64,000 bases of DNA from Chloroflexi bacterium TSY. GTDB taxonomy: Bacteria > Chloroflexota > Anaerolineae > Caldilineales > Caldilineaceae. Shown here one piece after another: positions 1 through 10,044 of this stretch. Every line of letters begins with the position of its first letter. Within the stretch, counting starts at the first letter, position 1. A program made the position numbers and the translations under genes. The stretch is taken from contig JAHBNG010000024.1 in the NCBI GenBank assembly GCA_019217005.1, positions 85,838 through 149,837 of the forward strand, in the 5' to 3' direction. The notes beneath the pieces are model-generated. The model ran no database searches. It worked only from the letters and a program-made list of their open reading frames with translations, and was not told the origin of the DNA.

Positions 1-86
1 TTGATCGTATTGCGCGTTTTTGGAGAAAGACCTTTACGCCGGGGAATGTTGGGCGCAGGGGTAGCTGTCGCAACTGTGCTTGCCAT
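1..86 (-). CDS. Sugar ABC transporter permease, N-terminal fragment
   Basis: Read leftwards from an ATG at 84-86, the strand encodes MASTVATATPAPNIPRRKGL followed by SPKTRNTIK and then leaves the window. This is a typical start of a UgpA/MalF-type inner-membrane permease: a short basic cytoplasmic leader, then the first helix. An AGGA lies about 8 nt upstream. It directly follows the solute-binding-protein gene on the same strand, the usual order for carbohydrate ABC operons. Family membership is inferred from 28 residues plus context. The hairpin at 145-186 between the two genes would lower permease expression relative to the binding protein. Confidence 0.6.
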   Translation of the reverse strand, partial: MASTVATATPAPNIPRRKGLSPKTRNTI

Positions 87-144
87 CTATTCAATCCTGT
101 CCATATACAGTATCCAAAAACTTTCTGGGGTTTGCTTAACACGT

Positions 145-186
145 AGAAAGGCGAGAAAGCGACGAATTACGATTTCTCGCCTTTCT
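145..186. terminator. Perfect 14-bp hairpin between binding protein and permease genes
   Basis: Arms 145-158 and 173-186 are perfect reverse complements (core GAAAGGCGAGAAA) with a 14-nt loop. There is no long U tract on either strand. It lies 57 nt after the stop of the binding-protein gene, so it is best read as an attenuating or mRNA-stabilising hairpin within the ABC operon. Confidence 0.6.
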
Positions 187-242
187 TTGGCAATCGATCA
201 ATGTAGAATTTACATCGACAACAGACTCACGACCAAACCGAC

Positions 243-1610
243 TTACGAGAAGAAACCCATCTCCTCAAGCCCCTCGTTGATCTCTTCATCAATATCGAGC
301 AATGCCTGTTCCGGAGTCTTGAGTCCATGCGGAATCTCGTCACGGAATGCTTTCACTTGCAGGTCCCAAAGCTTGCTACCCAATGGGATCGGCGGGCGGG
401 CATGAGAGACAGGCAGCAGATCCATAAAGACGGCATGCAGCGGATCTTCATAGAAGAATGGATCTTCGGCTGCGGATTTGATCGTCGGAATGTGGAAGGT
501 GTCTTTATTGTACTTCAACTGTCCTTCGTCACCGCATAGGAAGAAGCAGGCATCAAAGGCAGATTCGACATCTGCAAAGCCCATTGGGACAGCCCAACTC
601 CAACCGCCGGCCCAACTTGCATGAGGTGCAGGACCATCCGGACCTGGGAATGGAACAACGCCATAGTTGACCTCTGGCTTATATCGATGGTGCTGAGCAA
701 CCTTCCAGTTTCCGCTACAGGTCATGGCCGATTGTCCAGTCCAGAAGTAATCATTCTCACCACGGCAGTTACCACCGGCACAGGCTGCCAACATGGCGTC
801 AATATCTTCCACTCCAATCTCATCTACAAAGGATTTGACGAACTCCATCGCTGCAATATTGTTCTCATGTGCAAAGGTGATACGCCGGTCGCTATCTTGG
901 AACTCGCCCCCAAAACCAAAACCCCAAGTATAGAGCCACGCTTGGTCGTAAATCGGATTGAACCCGTAACGCTCGACTGCCCCTGTGCTGTCACGAATTG
1001 TCAATGCCTCTGTTGCGGCGCGTAATTCGTCCAGATTCGTGGGGGGTGATTCGGGATCGACACCTGCTTCAGCCATGATGTCTTTGTTGTACCAGAGGGC
1101 ACGGGTATCGGTATCGAATGACAGCGCATAGACCCCGCCTTTGTAGACCGTCTCTTCCCAAGCAAAATCGAAATAGAGCTCTTTGGTCACGCCAGCGGCT
1201 TCGGCAAAGTCAGAGATATTGGTGAAGAAGCCTTCGGCTGCAAACTGGGGAACCGTGAAGCGATCTGCATAATGCAAAGCAGGTGGCGTGCCGCCGGCCA
1301 CGGCAGTCAACAGTTTCTCATCTGCTTGGCTACCTTGCGTCTGTGCAATGTAAACAAATTCAACCTCAATCCCCTTCTCATTTTTGTCGTTATAGATGTC
1401 GATAATTTCTTTGATCGACTCTTGGGCCAAGTCGGTCATGCGTGACCAAGCTTCCAGCTTCTTGACCTCCATTGCCCCGTCGCCATCACCACTTGGAGCA
1501 GAAGTTTGTGATGGTGCTGGGCAGGCAGCGAGTAGAGCTGCGCTAGCCGCCAAACCAGTATATTGCAAAAATTGGCGACGACTGAAGCGATGCTGTCTAG
1601 CGGTTTTCAT
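243..1610 (-). CDS. Carbohydrate ABC transporter substrate-binding lipoprotein
   Basis: A 455-aa family 1 extracellular solute-binding protein that captures a sugar outside the cell for an ABC importer. The N-terminus carries a twin-arginine signal (SRRQFL, residues 10-15), a hydrophobic stretch and a lipobox LLAAC with the lipidated Cys at about residue 30. Folded export through Tat and membrane anchoring are therefore expected. Binding-protein blocks are visible: ALWYNKDIMAEAGVDPE, the GQSAMTCSGNW segment and SWAGGWSWAVP. I chose the ATG at 1608-1610 because AGGAG lies 9 nt upstream; the frame is open for 15 more codons. The substrate cannot be told from sequence. The permease follows at 86-1, and a palindromic site shared with two other genes lies upstream. 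Confidence 0.9.
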   Translation of the reverse strand: MKTARQHRFSRRQFLQYTGLAASAALLAACPAPSQTSAPSGDGDGAMEVKKLEAWSRMTDLAQESIKEIIDIYNDKNEKGIEVEFVYIAQTQGSQADEKLLTAVAGGTPPALHYADRFTVPQFAAEGFFTNISDFAEAAGVTKELYFDFAWEETVYKGGVYALSFDTDTRALWYNKDIMAEAGVDPESPPTNLDELRAATEALTIRDSTGAVERYGFNPIYDQAWLYTWGFGFGGEFQDSDRRITFAHENNIAAMEFVKSFVDEIGVEDIDAMLAACAGGNCRGENDYFWTGQSAMTCSGNWKVAQHHRYKPEVNYGVVPFPGPDGPAPHASWAGGWSWAVPMGFADVESAFDACFFLCGDEGQLKYNKDTFHIPTIKSAAEDPFFYEDPLHAVFMDLLPVSHARPPIPLGSKLWDLQVKAFRDEIPHGLKTPEQALLDIDEEINEGLEEMGFFS

Positions 1611-1640
1611 ATCGGTTGTCTCCTGTGAGTTACATATTTT

Positions 1641-1676
1641 TAGGAAAAAGTACATTTGTACAATTTCATCCTATGA
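1641..1676 (-). promoter_or_regulatory. Putative operator, copy 1, upstream of the binding protein gene
   Basis: The right arm CAATTTCATCCTATGA (1661-1676) is shared with sites at 25253-25268 and 32504-32519. An imperfect left arm (AGGAAAAAGTA, 1642-1652) faces it across an 8-nt spacer. All three sites lie upstream of leftward genes; this one is about 50 nt from the start codon. Copy 1 is the least symmetrical. Confidence 0.45.
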
Positions 1677-1679
1677 ACA

Positions 1680-1757
1680 GAGTGTGTACCACAAAGTGTG
1701 TAAATGAACACTGTTCAGTCAGAGAACCACTGCATTTACACACTTTGGGACACACTC
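1680..1757. mobile_element. 78-bp palindromic MITE, family C, copy 1
   Basis: The ends GAGTGTGTACCACAAAGTGTG and CACACTTTGGGACACACTC form an imperfect long inverted repeat of about 25 bp around a short unique centre (TCAGTCAGAGAACC). An almost identical 78-bp copy lies at 8478-8555 and a diverged one at 27326-27402. The end sequence resembles IS256-type termini. The flanks tatgaaca and gatgagca could be a decayed 8-bp target duplication. There is no coding capacity. Confidence 0.7.
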
Positions 1758-2292
1758 CCGATGAGCAATAGAATTTCGGGTCGTCCACATTTGTTGGCAT
1801 AGGCACTTGCCGTGGGTGATGTGCACCTGTGACCAAGCACATGGTGGTCCACAACCAACACACGATCAGCGCCAAACATAACAACTCTCTCAGAGAAATG
1901 ACCACTCATTAAGAACAAACCTCTGAAGGGTGGATACTCTTTAGGTGTGAAATGTCAACCGAGCTTAAAGAGTGACGGGAAGTAATAGGCTTGACTTTTC
2001 GTTAGGCAGGGCGTGACAATCACAAACGAATAGAATGAACGATAAGGGATGAAACATATCTGGAATCAAGATGCTTCGAATCCAACCAGATGTCGACTCA
2101 ATTCCTATCGCTGACCATTGACCTATTACGAATAAAGGTGTTCTGGGATGATCATAACTGGATGTGTAACTACTGTCAAATCGATCGGGTTGGTTGGGAC
2201 CCATCAAATCTGGACGCATTTCACATCTAAAATTCAGATATGCTATGATTATTTGAGCAAAGGCTGAAGAGTGGCTACAGATGGAGGAGAGG
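1758..2292. other. Noncoding stretch between MITE and trmB-like gene
   Basis: No convincing gene on either strand; the short open frames have no ribosome site and no family likeness. It should hold the promoter of the rightward methyltransferase pair, but I cannot point to a clear -35/-10. Confidence 0.4.
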
Positions 2293-3105
2293 ATGGAAGT
2301 GACTGATGGTTCTTCTACCCAACCCGTTTTAGATTATCATGCGACCTCGTTTTCTCAGGGACGCATGAATTTTGCATGGGAAGAGTTGAATGAGGAAGAA
2401 TATCAACAAGCCTATATGGATTGGGCTGCCGGAAAGGGATTGATTGGTGGCGACCCGCGACGGATTCCTCATGCGCAGTTTCTTCCTGGTTGGGCGTTGA
2501 AAGGGCACTTTTTTCGGGCTTTGGCCCTACACGATTCGCGCAATCCATGGAATGACCAGCTTCAGACTGAATTAGAATCACAACGACCCTTGGAGATCGA
2601 GATTGGGTTTGGGCGTGGCGATTTTTTATTGAATCGAGCACAGAATTGTTCTAAGAGACTGTTTCTGGGCTATGAAGTAAAGACCAAAGCTGCTCGGCTT
2701 TGTCTTGCTCGAGTGGAGAGAATGGGATTGGAGAACCTTTGGATCAGCGATGACGATGTACGCTTTAGTCTTCCTCGAGTGATTTCAGATGGACGGGTGG
2801 ATATCGTTCATGTGCTCTTTCCCGATCCCTGGTGGAAGGAACAGCATCGGGTCAAGCGGCTCTTTTCACCACCCTTCGTCGATCTACTGGCAGCCAAAAT
2901 TCGCGTTGGTGGACTTCTCTATTTCAAAAGTGATGTAGAAGAATATGGAGAACTGGTTCGATACCTTGTTGGACAACATGCAGATTTCGGTGCACATGAT
3001 CCTGTCTTGGCGTCTCGTATCGGTTCATTTGCCTTGACGCATCGCGAATTCTGGTGCCTGGAGAACGACCGCCCAATTTATCATTATTATTTTGAGCGGC
3101 TCTAA
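2293..3105 (+). CDS. trmB: tRNA (guanine-N7-)-methyltransferase, TrmB-like
   Basis: A Rossmann SAM methyltransferase of the TrmB type, which makes m7G46 in tRNA in the cytoplasm. Key blocks: [13 protein letters not shown] (SAM site), [11 protein letters not shown] (acidic loop), then the signature [18 protein letters not shown] and [13 protein letters not shown]. An N-terminal extension of roughly 80 residues precedes the SAM site, making the protein (about 270 aa) longer than the usual 210-240. I favour the ATG at 2293 over the one at 2281 because GGAGGAG sits about 5 nt before 2293. A second SAM methyltransferase follows 94 nt downstream on the same strand. The family is clear; activity on G46 is inferred from the family. 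Confidence 0.88.
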   Translation: MEVTDGSSTQPVLDYHATSFSQGRMNFAWEELNEEEYQQAYMDWAAGKGLIGGDPRRIPHAQFLPGWALKGHFFRALALHDSRNPWNDQLQTELESQRPLEIEIGFGRGDFLLNRAQNCSKRLFLGYEVKTKAARLCLARVERMGLENLWISDDDVRFSLPRVISDGRVDIVHVLFPDPWWKEQHRVKRLFSPPFVDLLAAKIRVGGLLYFKSDVEEYGELVRYLVGQHADFGAHDPVLASRIGSFALTHREFWCLENDRPIYHYYFERL

Positions 3106-3199
3106 GATCACGTGGAGTGGTCAAGAACATGATAAAATACTCATGATCTGGAGATAGTGGAATGACCTTTCGGTTGTTAAGCCACAAATTTGATGCAAT

Positions 3200-3970
3200 A
3201 TGACAACTACACCTATTCTCACCGTCCTCGAAGAGGACAGACATGCTTGGTTTGCCGGTCGAACGCGTGCAATCATCAAATATCTAGATGCTGAAATGCC
3301 AACGCAATCTGCAGGCGATGAGCATCTTGTCTTAGATGTGGGTGGGGGCGCAGGGAACATGGCGCATCATTTGGCTCATTATGGTCATGTGATTGGATTG
3401 GATAACAATCTGCGTCCGCTTGATGTGGCCGTTCAACGAGGGCTGGATGTTTGTCTGGCAACCGGTGTCGGCATGCCCTTTGGTGACAACACGTTTAACT
3501 TAGTTGCGTTGCTAGATACTGTCGAACATATCCCCGATGAACTTAGCGTATTGGAGGAGTGTCTACGCGTGCTAAAGCCCGGTGGCAAACTGGTGGTAAC
3601 CGTACCTGCGTTTATGTGGCTTTGGAGTTATAACGATGTGATTAATGCCCACGAGCGGCGTTATACCGCGCCGGAACTGGCGGAGAAGCTGTCTCGCATT
3701 GGATTTCGCGTCAAGCGCATTAGCTATAACAACTTTTTTCTTTTTCCCCTTATTGCTGGAATCCGTCTGCTCCGTTCCGATGAACCAGAGTTAGAAAGCC
3801 CTCATTTAACTGAAGAAGAGGATGTCTATCAGGTCGAAATGGAACCAATTCCTGAACCTGCCAACATGATTCTGCATGGGGTCGGTTGGTTGGAGGCAGA
3901 ACTTGTGCAACGGATGTCCCTACCGTTTGGCACGAGTGTCCTTGCCATTGCGGAGAAGCTCACGAGCTGA
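3200..3970 (+). CDS. Class I SAM-dependent methyltransferase (Methyltransf_11 type)
   Basis: A 256-aa small-molecule methyltransferase with motif [16 protein letters not shown] (residues about 43-57), acidic motif [12 protein letters not shown], motif [13 protein letters not shown] and post-motif [13 protein letters not shown]. The later segment [20 protein letters not shown] is typical of methyltransferases in bacterial surface-polysaccharide or lipid gene groups. Two hydrophobic stretches near residues 175-190 could touch the membrane. The acceptor substrate is unknown. It follows the TrmB-like gene and precedes a large membrane protein, so a role in cell-envelope glycan assembly is possible but only suggested by location. 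Confidence 0.8.
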   Translation: MTTTPILTVLEEDRHAWFAGRTRAIIKYLDAEMPTQSAGDEHLVLDVGGGAGNMAHHLAHYGHVIGLDNNLRPLDVAVQRGLDVCLATGVGMPFGDNTFNLVALLDTVEHIPDELSVLEECLRVLKPGGKLVVTVPAFMWLWSYNDVINAHERRYTAPELAEKLSRIGFRVKRISYNNFFLFPLIAGIRLLRSDEPELESPHLTEEEDVYQVEMEPIPEPANMILHGVGWLEAELVQRMSLPFGTSVLAIAEKLTS

Positions 3971-4244
3971 CTGCATCTTCTCAAATACTTTCTTTATGTT
4001 CAACCCCACACACCCTTCTCTCCGCCTCATCTCCAACAGAAGTGTACAATTGCCGTTGTTCAAACTATCAGAGCCACGCCTCAAATCTACGAGTGGTCAT
4101 CAATCACTGGTCATTTGTTATTTGACATGAGACACACAATGACAAGGGACAAATAACGGCTGCACAAAACTTGACTCATTGGTACAGATTTCTCTATATG
4201 AAAATTCCAGGTCAAATCATTTTATACTCATTGGGGAGATGAGC

Positions 4245-7166
4245 ATGTCTCTTTTCCGGATCCACATATCTATTCTTGGTCTATTTGTGCTGCTCAGCCT
4301 GATTCTGAGTTGGCCACTTGCCGCACATCTAACGACGCATGTACCCGGCGTCGCACAATGGGCTTTTGACGAATCGACCTTTATTTGGAACGCTTGGTAT
4401 TTTAAGCAGGCTCTGGTCGATAATCTACAGAATCCTCTCCACACCGAACTCATCTACTACCCGTTGGGTATTGACCTGATTCTCCACACCTACAATTTTT
4501 TTCATGCTCTTGTGGCTCAACCTCTTTTTCTGGCCGTCAATTTGCCTTTTGGCAGCAATGTTGCGCTCCTCTTCAGTACGATTTTGAGTGGATACGGAAC
4601 GTTTTTGCTTGTACGATATCTGTTGGGACGCGAAGAGGATTTACGATTTAGAAAGCAGCCTACGTCTTGGCGTGGCCTGAATGTCTATGTGGCGGCGGTG
4701 ATCGGCGGAATAGTTTATGCATTTGCCAGTAATCGTGCGATCTATGCTGCACTGGGTCATTATGACATGGTCACAACTCAATGGATCCCGTTTTATGCTT
4801 TGATGCTCCTTCGTAGCTTTGATGGAACCTTGTTGGTAGGTCAACGTCGCAGATCAGCGATACTGGCTGGTATATTTTTCGCCTTCAACGGTCTGGCTGA
4901 GATGATTACGGCTCTCTTTTTGGCAATCTTTACCCTCATTGTTGTGAACATCTACCTTGGCCAATATCTTTCTCACGCCAGACAAAAACAGGCTGCAGCC
5001 AGCGAACACATCGTTCCCCGAGAAGAAAATCACAATCATCTTGTCACCATGTCATCTTCTCACCCCCTCACTCTCATCAGTTCACTTCTCCTCATCGGTA
5101 TCACAGCCTTCATTCTCTGGGCACCAGTCTTGTTGCCTATCTTAAATCAGTTTCTGACTGATGATTTTTCGCTCAAAGGGTGGGGGGAGGCCATTCCCTT
5201 AAGTACAGATTTACTTGGCTGGTTTACGCCAACGATCCTCCATCCGCTGTGGGGTGGTGATCTGGTGACTGAGTTGCGACGCGTACAGCTACGGGCATTG
5301 GAAGAGGGGGTCACTGGCTTTCGCGACGTCAATACGGTCTTTTTGGGCTGGAGTAGTCTGATTTTGGCAACCATCGGGGGATTGTTCTTTTGGCGGCGTA
5401 TGCGAATTTGGGTATGGACGACCGTCATCTTTGGTCTACTGACATTAGGGCCGTTTTTGCAAATTAATGGCCGATTTCACTTCGACCTGGATGGCGTAGA
5501 AGCAACGTTTCCCATGCCCTATACGCTTTTACACTATCTCCCAATCATCAAAGCCAATCGCGCGCCCAATCGAAATAGCGTAATCCTGATGCTGGGTTTG
5601 GCTGTATTAGTGGCATACGGTGTTTATTTGGTCTTGGGATTTCTCTCCCGGAGACCGAGGAAAAGCAAGAATCTCTCTAAGGGGAAAGCTCTTGCCGGTT
5701 GGCGTGCTTTTTCTTATCTTGTGACGATCATTTTGACCAGTCTGATTCTTTTTGAACATCTTGCATTGCCAGCACCCTTATCTGACGCGCGAGTCCCCGA
5801 GGTCTATGAGAGAATTGCTCAAGATCCGGCGCCTGTAGCCGTTATGCATTTACCTTTGGGATGGCGAGACGGTTTCGGTACATGGGGACCGGAGCGCACT
5901 CGTTTACAATATTTTCAGGCAATTCACGGGAAACCGATGCTGGGTGGCAACATCAGCCGTGCACCTGATTTTAAGATGGACTATTTCAAGCGAATCCCTC
6001 TGTTTCAGGCGCTGCGCAACATCCAAAGTGATGCGGGGTCTGTTGCACCAGAGTTAGAAGCCGCTGCTCGGGAACAAGCCTCAGAGCTAATCTATCTCTA
6101 CAATGTGGGCTATCTGCTCTTGATGCCGCCCATTCCCCAGCGCTTTCCCTATGCCGATCATTGGCGGGCATCCTGGGAATTTGCCCACAAGGTGTTGCCA
6201 ATCGAGCTAGAGCCCTTTTGGCAAGGTCAAGGGATCGAGGCATATCGTCTGATTCAGCCAGAGGGTCAAGATGATTTTCGAATCGATCTAGGCGTGGCTG
6301 GGACCTATCCATATCGTGGTCGTGGCTGGGATGAAGTCGAGATCGATATGCCCTATGAGACAAGTGCGATTTGGGCAACTGCCGAATCGAGCCATCTCTT
6401 TGTTCCTTTGCGGCAGATTGAACCCACAAGAGAGTATGCAATCCGTCTACGTGTGCATCCCTTTATAGACCCCCAATCAGTTGCTCTATGGGTAAATGGC
6501 GTTGAACTAGCCGACCAGGCTTTGGACGTGGGGTGGACAATCTTGGAATGGAAGATTTCAGGTGACAAGCTAGTCAATAGTCTAAATCGATTTGTGTTGT
6601 TGTGGGCACAGACGGCCATTCCGCGCCAGGTGATTCCTGGAAACCGCCAAATTGGAAATAGCGGCATAGAGATGCCAATCGATGTAGAGCTGAATGGGTT
6701 CGCTGAAGGTGGTTTTATTGCTTTGTTTGATGAGAATGGTGTACAAACTGATGGTTCTGCGGGACGTAATGGTGTCAATGCAACAGTTTTGGATCCAGAT
6801 TCTGGTCAAGTGTTGAACAAACAGGGTTTCGATACGACGGCGAATCAATATGAGAGTCAGGCGCTTGCTGACTTTCTGCGCACGATTCCAACTGGGCAGA
6901 TTGTGCTGATTACGAGTCGAGGAGACGCCACAAATGAGTTGACCCAAGAGGCTGTAGAAGGTTTTCGGCATCTCGGAGCGGATCTCACACTCGATTCAGT
7001 GCGAGGCAATTATTTTTCAATCATTGGTTTGCAGGGTAGAGAACCGGGGAGTGCGGCGACTGTGCTACATCCTGACGGTGCCTATTTGCGCATTGGTCTA
7101 AACTCAGATCGACGCACACTTGCTGCGGCGGTTGATTGGGTCGAGATTCTACCACTCGATCGTTAA
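4245..7166 (+). CDS. Polytopic GT-C-like membrane protein with C-terminal ILEI/PANDER-like domain
   Basis: About 973 aa. The first ~500 residues are highly hydrophobic (roughly 10-12 membrane helices) with loops such as [13 protein letters not shown] and [14 protein letters not shown] after helix 1, the layout of GT-C glycosyltransferases that use lipid-linked sugars. A soluble outer region follows. The last ~150 residues contain [36 protein letters not shown] and [11 protein letters not shown], matching the ILEI/PANDER lectin-like fold as I know it. The start at 4245 has GGGGAG 6 nt upstream; the ATG at 4239 would touch that site. Its stop codon is immediately followed by the stop of the opposite-strand gene. 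Family assignment is inferred; no catalytic residue is proven. Confidence 0.7.
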   Translation: MSLFRIHISILGLFVLLSLILSWPLAAHLTTHVPGVAQWAFDESTFIWNAWYFKQALVDNLQNPLHTELIYYPLGIDLILHTYNFFHALVAQPLFLAVNLPFGSNVALLFSTILSGYGTFLLVRYLLGREEDLRFRKQPTSWRGLNVYVAAVIGGIVYAFASNRAIYAALGHYDMVTTQWIPFYALMLLRSFDGTLLVGQRRRSAILAGIFFAFNGLAEMITALFLAIFTLIVVNIYLGQYLSHARQKQAAASEHIVPREENHNHLVTMSSSHPLTLISSLLLIGITAFILWAPVLLPILNQFLTDDFSLKGWGEAIPLSTDLLGWFTPTILHPLWGGDLVTELRRVQLRALEEGVTGFRDVNTVFLGWSSLILATIGGLFFWRRMRIWVWTTVIFGLLTLGPFLQINGRFHFDLDGVEATFPMPYTLLHYLPIIKANRAPNRNSVILMLGLAVLVAYGVYLVLGFLSRRPRKSKNLSKGKALAGWRAFSYLVTIILTSLILFEHLALPAPLSDARVPEVYERIAQDPAPVAVMHLPLGWRDGFGTWGPERTRLQYFQAIHGKPMLGGNISRAPDFKMDYFKRIPLFQALRNIQSDAGSVAPELEAAAREQASELIYLYNVGYLLLMPPIPQRFPYADHWRASWEFAHKVLPIELEPFWQGQGIEAYRLIQPEGQDDFRIDLGVAGTYPYRGRGWDEVEIDMPYETSAIWATAESSHLFVPLRQIEPTREYAIRLRVHPFIDPQSVALWVNGVELADQALDVGWTILEWKISGDKLVNSLNRFVLLWAQTAIPRQVIPGNRQIGNSGIEMPIDVELNGFAEGGFIALFDENGVQTDGSAGRNGVNATVLDPDSGQVLNKQGFDTTANQYESQALADFLRTIPTGQIVLITSRGDATNELTQEAVEGFRHLGADLTLDSVRGNYFSIIGLQGREPGSAATVLHPDGAYLRIGLNSDRRTLAAAVDWVEILPLDR

Positions 7167-7985
7167 TTATTGAATCAATGGTAATCTGGCCATTTGTTCA
7201 CGGTCAATAATGATTACTTCTGTAGAGACCCAACCTTCTCGGCCATCTGCCAACTGAATCCGTAGCCAGTCATCATTTTTTGTGCGGCCTATGGCTGGTG
7301 CGATTGTGCCGCTGGGTAGCTCTCCGAGAATGGCAGCGTCCGCGGAAGTTGTTGCGTGTGCATTTACGCTATATGTGTCCGGTACAATCATAAAAACCTT
7401 TGGAAGCTGTGGTGAAGCGTCCACCTCTGGGGATAGATTCGTTGATTGTGCGGTTGACAAGATGAAAGGCGTAGGGGGCAGGGCGATTGGCACTGGTGAA
7501 TTTGTCGCGGCTGGCATGGCAGATAGGAGCGACTTCGGTAGGTTGGCTATTGCCGTAGATGGCGTTAATGTGGAAGTGCTTGTCGGTGCGGTTGCTTGTG
7601 GGGTAAAGGCAAGAGTTGAATTTTGGTTGATAGACGGGGAACGAGATAATTCTGGCTGCGAAAACTCAGCTGGGATTTGTGATGGCAGGGTCAAGAGTGG
7701 ATTTTGATAGAGGTTGGGAACTGCAAAGAAGAGTGCATGGGACGCGCTTGTTCCCAAAAAGAAACCCGCTATAATGAGTAGAGCCATCAGACCAACTGAT
7801 ATACGAGATAAGGCATAGATAAAAGGAATTCGTACAAGAACTGCCACACGAGTCACAGCATTGTCCGTCATGAGGTTGATCCAGGTAGAATGGATGCGCC
7901 CCCGACGGAGGGATGATGTGTCGATTGTGACTGTGAGTGCAACGGGAAATGGACTATTTGGATCAATCCGCTGTTCATTGGTCAC
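7167..7985 (-). pseudogene. Membrane-anchored SH3b-domain protein, 3' part of a split DnaJ-SH3b gene
   Basis: Encodes (from a GTG) the second half of an Ig-like beta sandwich (FPVALTVTIDTSSLRRGRIH), one membrane helix (about residues 62-85), a Ser/Thr/Pro-rich linker of ~100 residues and a bacterial SH3 domain (YSVNAHATTSADAAILGELP to GREGWVSTEVIIID), expected outside the membrane. The frame is continuous with the DnaJ gene upstream; only one TAG at 7992-7994 separates them, and it falls inside the Ig-like domain. Either this is a recent nonsense mutation in a 400-residue DnaJ-Ig-TM-SH3b protein, or the GTG restarts translation. Confidence 0.7.
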
Positions 7986-7991
7986 AGTAAG

Positions 7992-8408
7992 CTATTCACT
8001 TTTTTGATCACAAACAATCTCTACGCTTTTGGCTTTCTCTCCGGCATGAATGACATACAGTGTTTGATCTTGTTTCTCGTTATGCGGAACGATGCCATAA
8101 TCGAGTTTAGCCGGAAAGGCAATCAATTGTGACAACAACTTCCGCTTCTTGAGATGAAACGCATTCGAGGGCTTGTTGGCTGCTATAACTGATGAGGAGT
8201 TCACCGATACATTTGACGGTGCTTGTAAAATTGTGTGGTATGCGCCAACAATTTCCTGTAGTCGTCGTTCTGCAAACTCTTTATCTGTACTGTCGGTAAA
8301 ATTATCTGGATGAAAGATTCGTACCAATTGTCGATAGCGGGCCTTGATTTCCGGTGCAGGTGTTCCTTCTGGAACGTCCAGTATCTTGTAGTACTTTTGG
8401 AGATCCAT
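7992..8408 (-). CDS. J-domain (DnaJ-like) protein, N-terminal part of split gene
   Basis: Residues 1-65 are a J-domain with YYKILDVPEGTPAPEIKARY and the diagnostic HPD in RIFHPDNF, which stimulates Hsp70 ATPases. A linker follows, then LDYGIVPHNEKQDQTLYVIH, the first half of an Ig-like domain. The chain ends at an in-frame TAG; reading through joins it exactly to the remaining half of that domain in the next gene. No zinc-finger or DnaJ C-terminal domains are present, so it is not a canonical chaperone DnaJ but a J-protein with a special partner. Confidence 0.75.
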   Translation of the reverse strand: MDLQKYYKILDVPEGTPAPEIKARYRQLVRIFHPDNFTDSTDKEFAERRLQEIVGAYHTILQAPSNVSVNSSSVIAANKPSNAFHLKKRKLLSQLIAFPAKLDYGIVPHNEKQDQTLYVIHAGEKAKSVEIVCDQKSE

Positions 8409-8477
8409 TGTTTTCTTGTCGTATCCGAAAAACTATGTACTTCACCTCTTGATACAGAAACGAGACAAAACATTTCA

Positions 8478-8555
8478 GAGTGTGTACCACAAAGTGTGTA
8501 AATAAATATTGCTCAGTCAGAGAACTGCTGCACTTACACACTTTAGGACACACTC
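8478..8555. mobile_element. 78-bp palindromic MITE, family C, copy 2
   Basis: Same length and arrangement as 1680-1757 with about nine substitutions. If the right end is taken as ACTCCC, flanks acatttca and agatttca form an 8-bp target duplication with one mismatch, in line with IS256-type mobilisation. Noncoding. Confidence 0.7.
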
Positions 8556-9016
8556 CCAGATTTCAGGATGGGGATGTCTACTCACCCAGAAAAGCTTTGT
8601 CCGATCTCTGCTCTGAGAGACATCGTACAAAACTTTTCTGGGGGTCTACAATGTGTATGATACTCCGTCCCTAGGATCAGTGAAGGTTCTAAGCGTAAGA
8701 GATGGACGTGTTGGGTTCAATGGATGGGAGCGGACAAGTAATATGCAGGGGAAATCATGTGATTTGTATAATCTATACTTTGCTCTGTATGAAAACCGTA
8801 GTTTGGTCTCTCTGATAGAGCTTTCGAAAACTACGGTTTTCATCACAACCGCAGTATACTATCACTATTGATCACCAAAATCCTGCGTTTCTATAAACTT
8901 CGCAACTGCACAACGGCCCGCTTTTATAGAAGTAACAAGGGCTACGCTATGGCAGTGTTCAGTACATTATTGTATGCTTTTGTTGTGGGATGTCTATAGG
9001 CCAAATGAGTAGGTGG
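8556..9016. other. Noncoding stretch with one strong hairpin
   Basis: No supported gene. The only structure is the 16-bp inverted repeat at 8789-8843. A 72-codon frame at 8653-8871 covers that palindrome and has no ribosome site or family likeness. Confidence 0.4.
8789..8843. terminator. Perfect 16-bp inverted repeat
   Basis: Arms 8789-8804 (ATGAAAACCGTAGTTT) and 8828-8843 pair perfectly around a 23-nt loop. No U run follows on either strand. It could be a terminator for the leftward glycosyltransferase gene that ends at 9017, or a small mobile palindrome; the distance of about 170 nt makes the first less certain. Confidence 0.45.
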
Positions 9017-9799
9017 TTAGATATGCTTTAGTCTGCTGGCGCGTCTGCGCTGGACAAATGAGTCCAAATGCTTCCAAGGTAAGCCACTCGTGCGTAAGCG
9101 GATTAAAGTATAGAACGCTCGTAAAATTTCCCATTGGCTAATCTTGCTGGCTCCCTCTGTACGGTTGACAAATGTAATCGGTCGTTCACCAATGCGAAAA
9201 TCCGCCCGCTGGCAATAAAAAGCGGTTTCAATCAAAAAACTATAGCCACTGCTGAAAATCGCAGTCAAATCGATCGTCTCTAGAACGTGGCGTCGATAGC
9301 AACGAAAACCTGCCGTACAATCACGTACTGTGACATTGAGAACAAAATGTGCCAGGAGATTCGCTCCGTAGCTCAAGAATGTTCGATATCGAGGCCAACC
9401 GACGACCTGTCCACCGGACACATAGCGACTGCCAATGACTAAATCGAAACCAGCATCAGCTTGATCGATGAGATCGGGTATCTGATCTGGATCGTGACTG
9501 AAATCCGCATCCATGGTACAGATGAAACGATAGCCGTATGTGAGACCAAAGGAAAAGCCGGCCTTATACGCTGTACCAAGTCCAAGTTTGCCTGGACGGT
9601 GAAGTACATGAACACGTTTGTCAATCGCTGCTTGCTCATCAGCAATAAAACCTGTCCCATCGGGCGAATGATCGTCCACGATGAGGATGTGGAGATTGCC
9701 TCGCGCGGCACGAAGACGTGTAATCAGACGTTCAATATTTTCGCGTTCATTGTAGGTTGGCACAATGATCAGTGCTTGATCCGACCAGCTATTTGACAT
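9017..9799 (-). CDS. Polyprenol-phosphate mannosyltransferase-like GT2 (Dpm1 type)
   Basis: A 260-aa GT-A fold family 2 glycosyltransferase: [18 protein letters not shown] at the start, [13 protein letters not shown], the metal-binding acidic motif [17 protein letters not shown], then [17 protein letters not shown] and [12 protein letters not shown]. This matches soluble Dpm1-like synthases that load a sugar from a nucleotide donor onto polyprenyl phosphate. The start at 9799 has AAAGGA just upstream; longer versions of the frame lack family similarity. The divergent neighbour is a DUF2723 (PMT-like) protein that would consume such a lipid-linked sugar, so the two probably cooperate in protein or lipid glycosylation. 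Confidence 0.85.
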   Translation of the reverse strand: MSNSWSDQALIIVPTYNERENIERLITRLRAARGNLHILIVDDHSPDGTGFIADEQAAIDKRVHVLHRPGKLGLGTAYKAGFSFGLTYGYRFICTMDADFSHDPDQIPDLIDQADAGFDLVIGSRYVSGGQVVGWPRYRTFLSYGANLLAHFVLNVTVRDCTAGFRCYRRHVLETIDLTAIFSSGYSFLIETAFYCQRADFRIGERPITFVNRTEGASKISQWEILRAFYTLIRLRTSGLPWKHLDSFVQRRRASRLKHI

Positions 9800-10044
9800 A
9801 TATCCTTTCCCCTCTGGTGTCACGTCAAGAATGCATCGATTGGCTCGGTGACTTATTCGATCTTGCTTGACAGACAATTCATAGGGATGATGAGTATCGG
9901 AGATTATCAACCAAATAGTATTCACGGTCAAATCTAGAGTGTGTTCCAAAGGATGTCTAATCTGCCTAATCAAAACAAACTTCACCCCCTGTCATTCCCC
10001 AGAAAAGCTTCATCACGCGTCTCTCCAAACAGAGAGGAGGCCAA

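Noticed and set aside
1..405. 134-codon rightward open frame at the left edge
   Set aside because: It runs through the hairpin and antisense to the binding-protein gene; the leftward permease start fits better.
7986..7997. Amber codon as programmed readthrough or recoding
   Set aside because: No downstream structure or recoding signal stands out; a plain nonsense mutation or restart at the GTG is simpler. Kept only as a finding.
8653..8871. 72-codon frame over a palindrome
   Set aside because: The coding stretch is built on a perfect inverted repeat and lacks a ribosome site.
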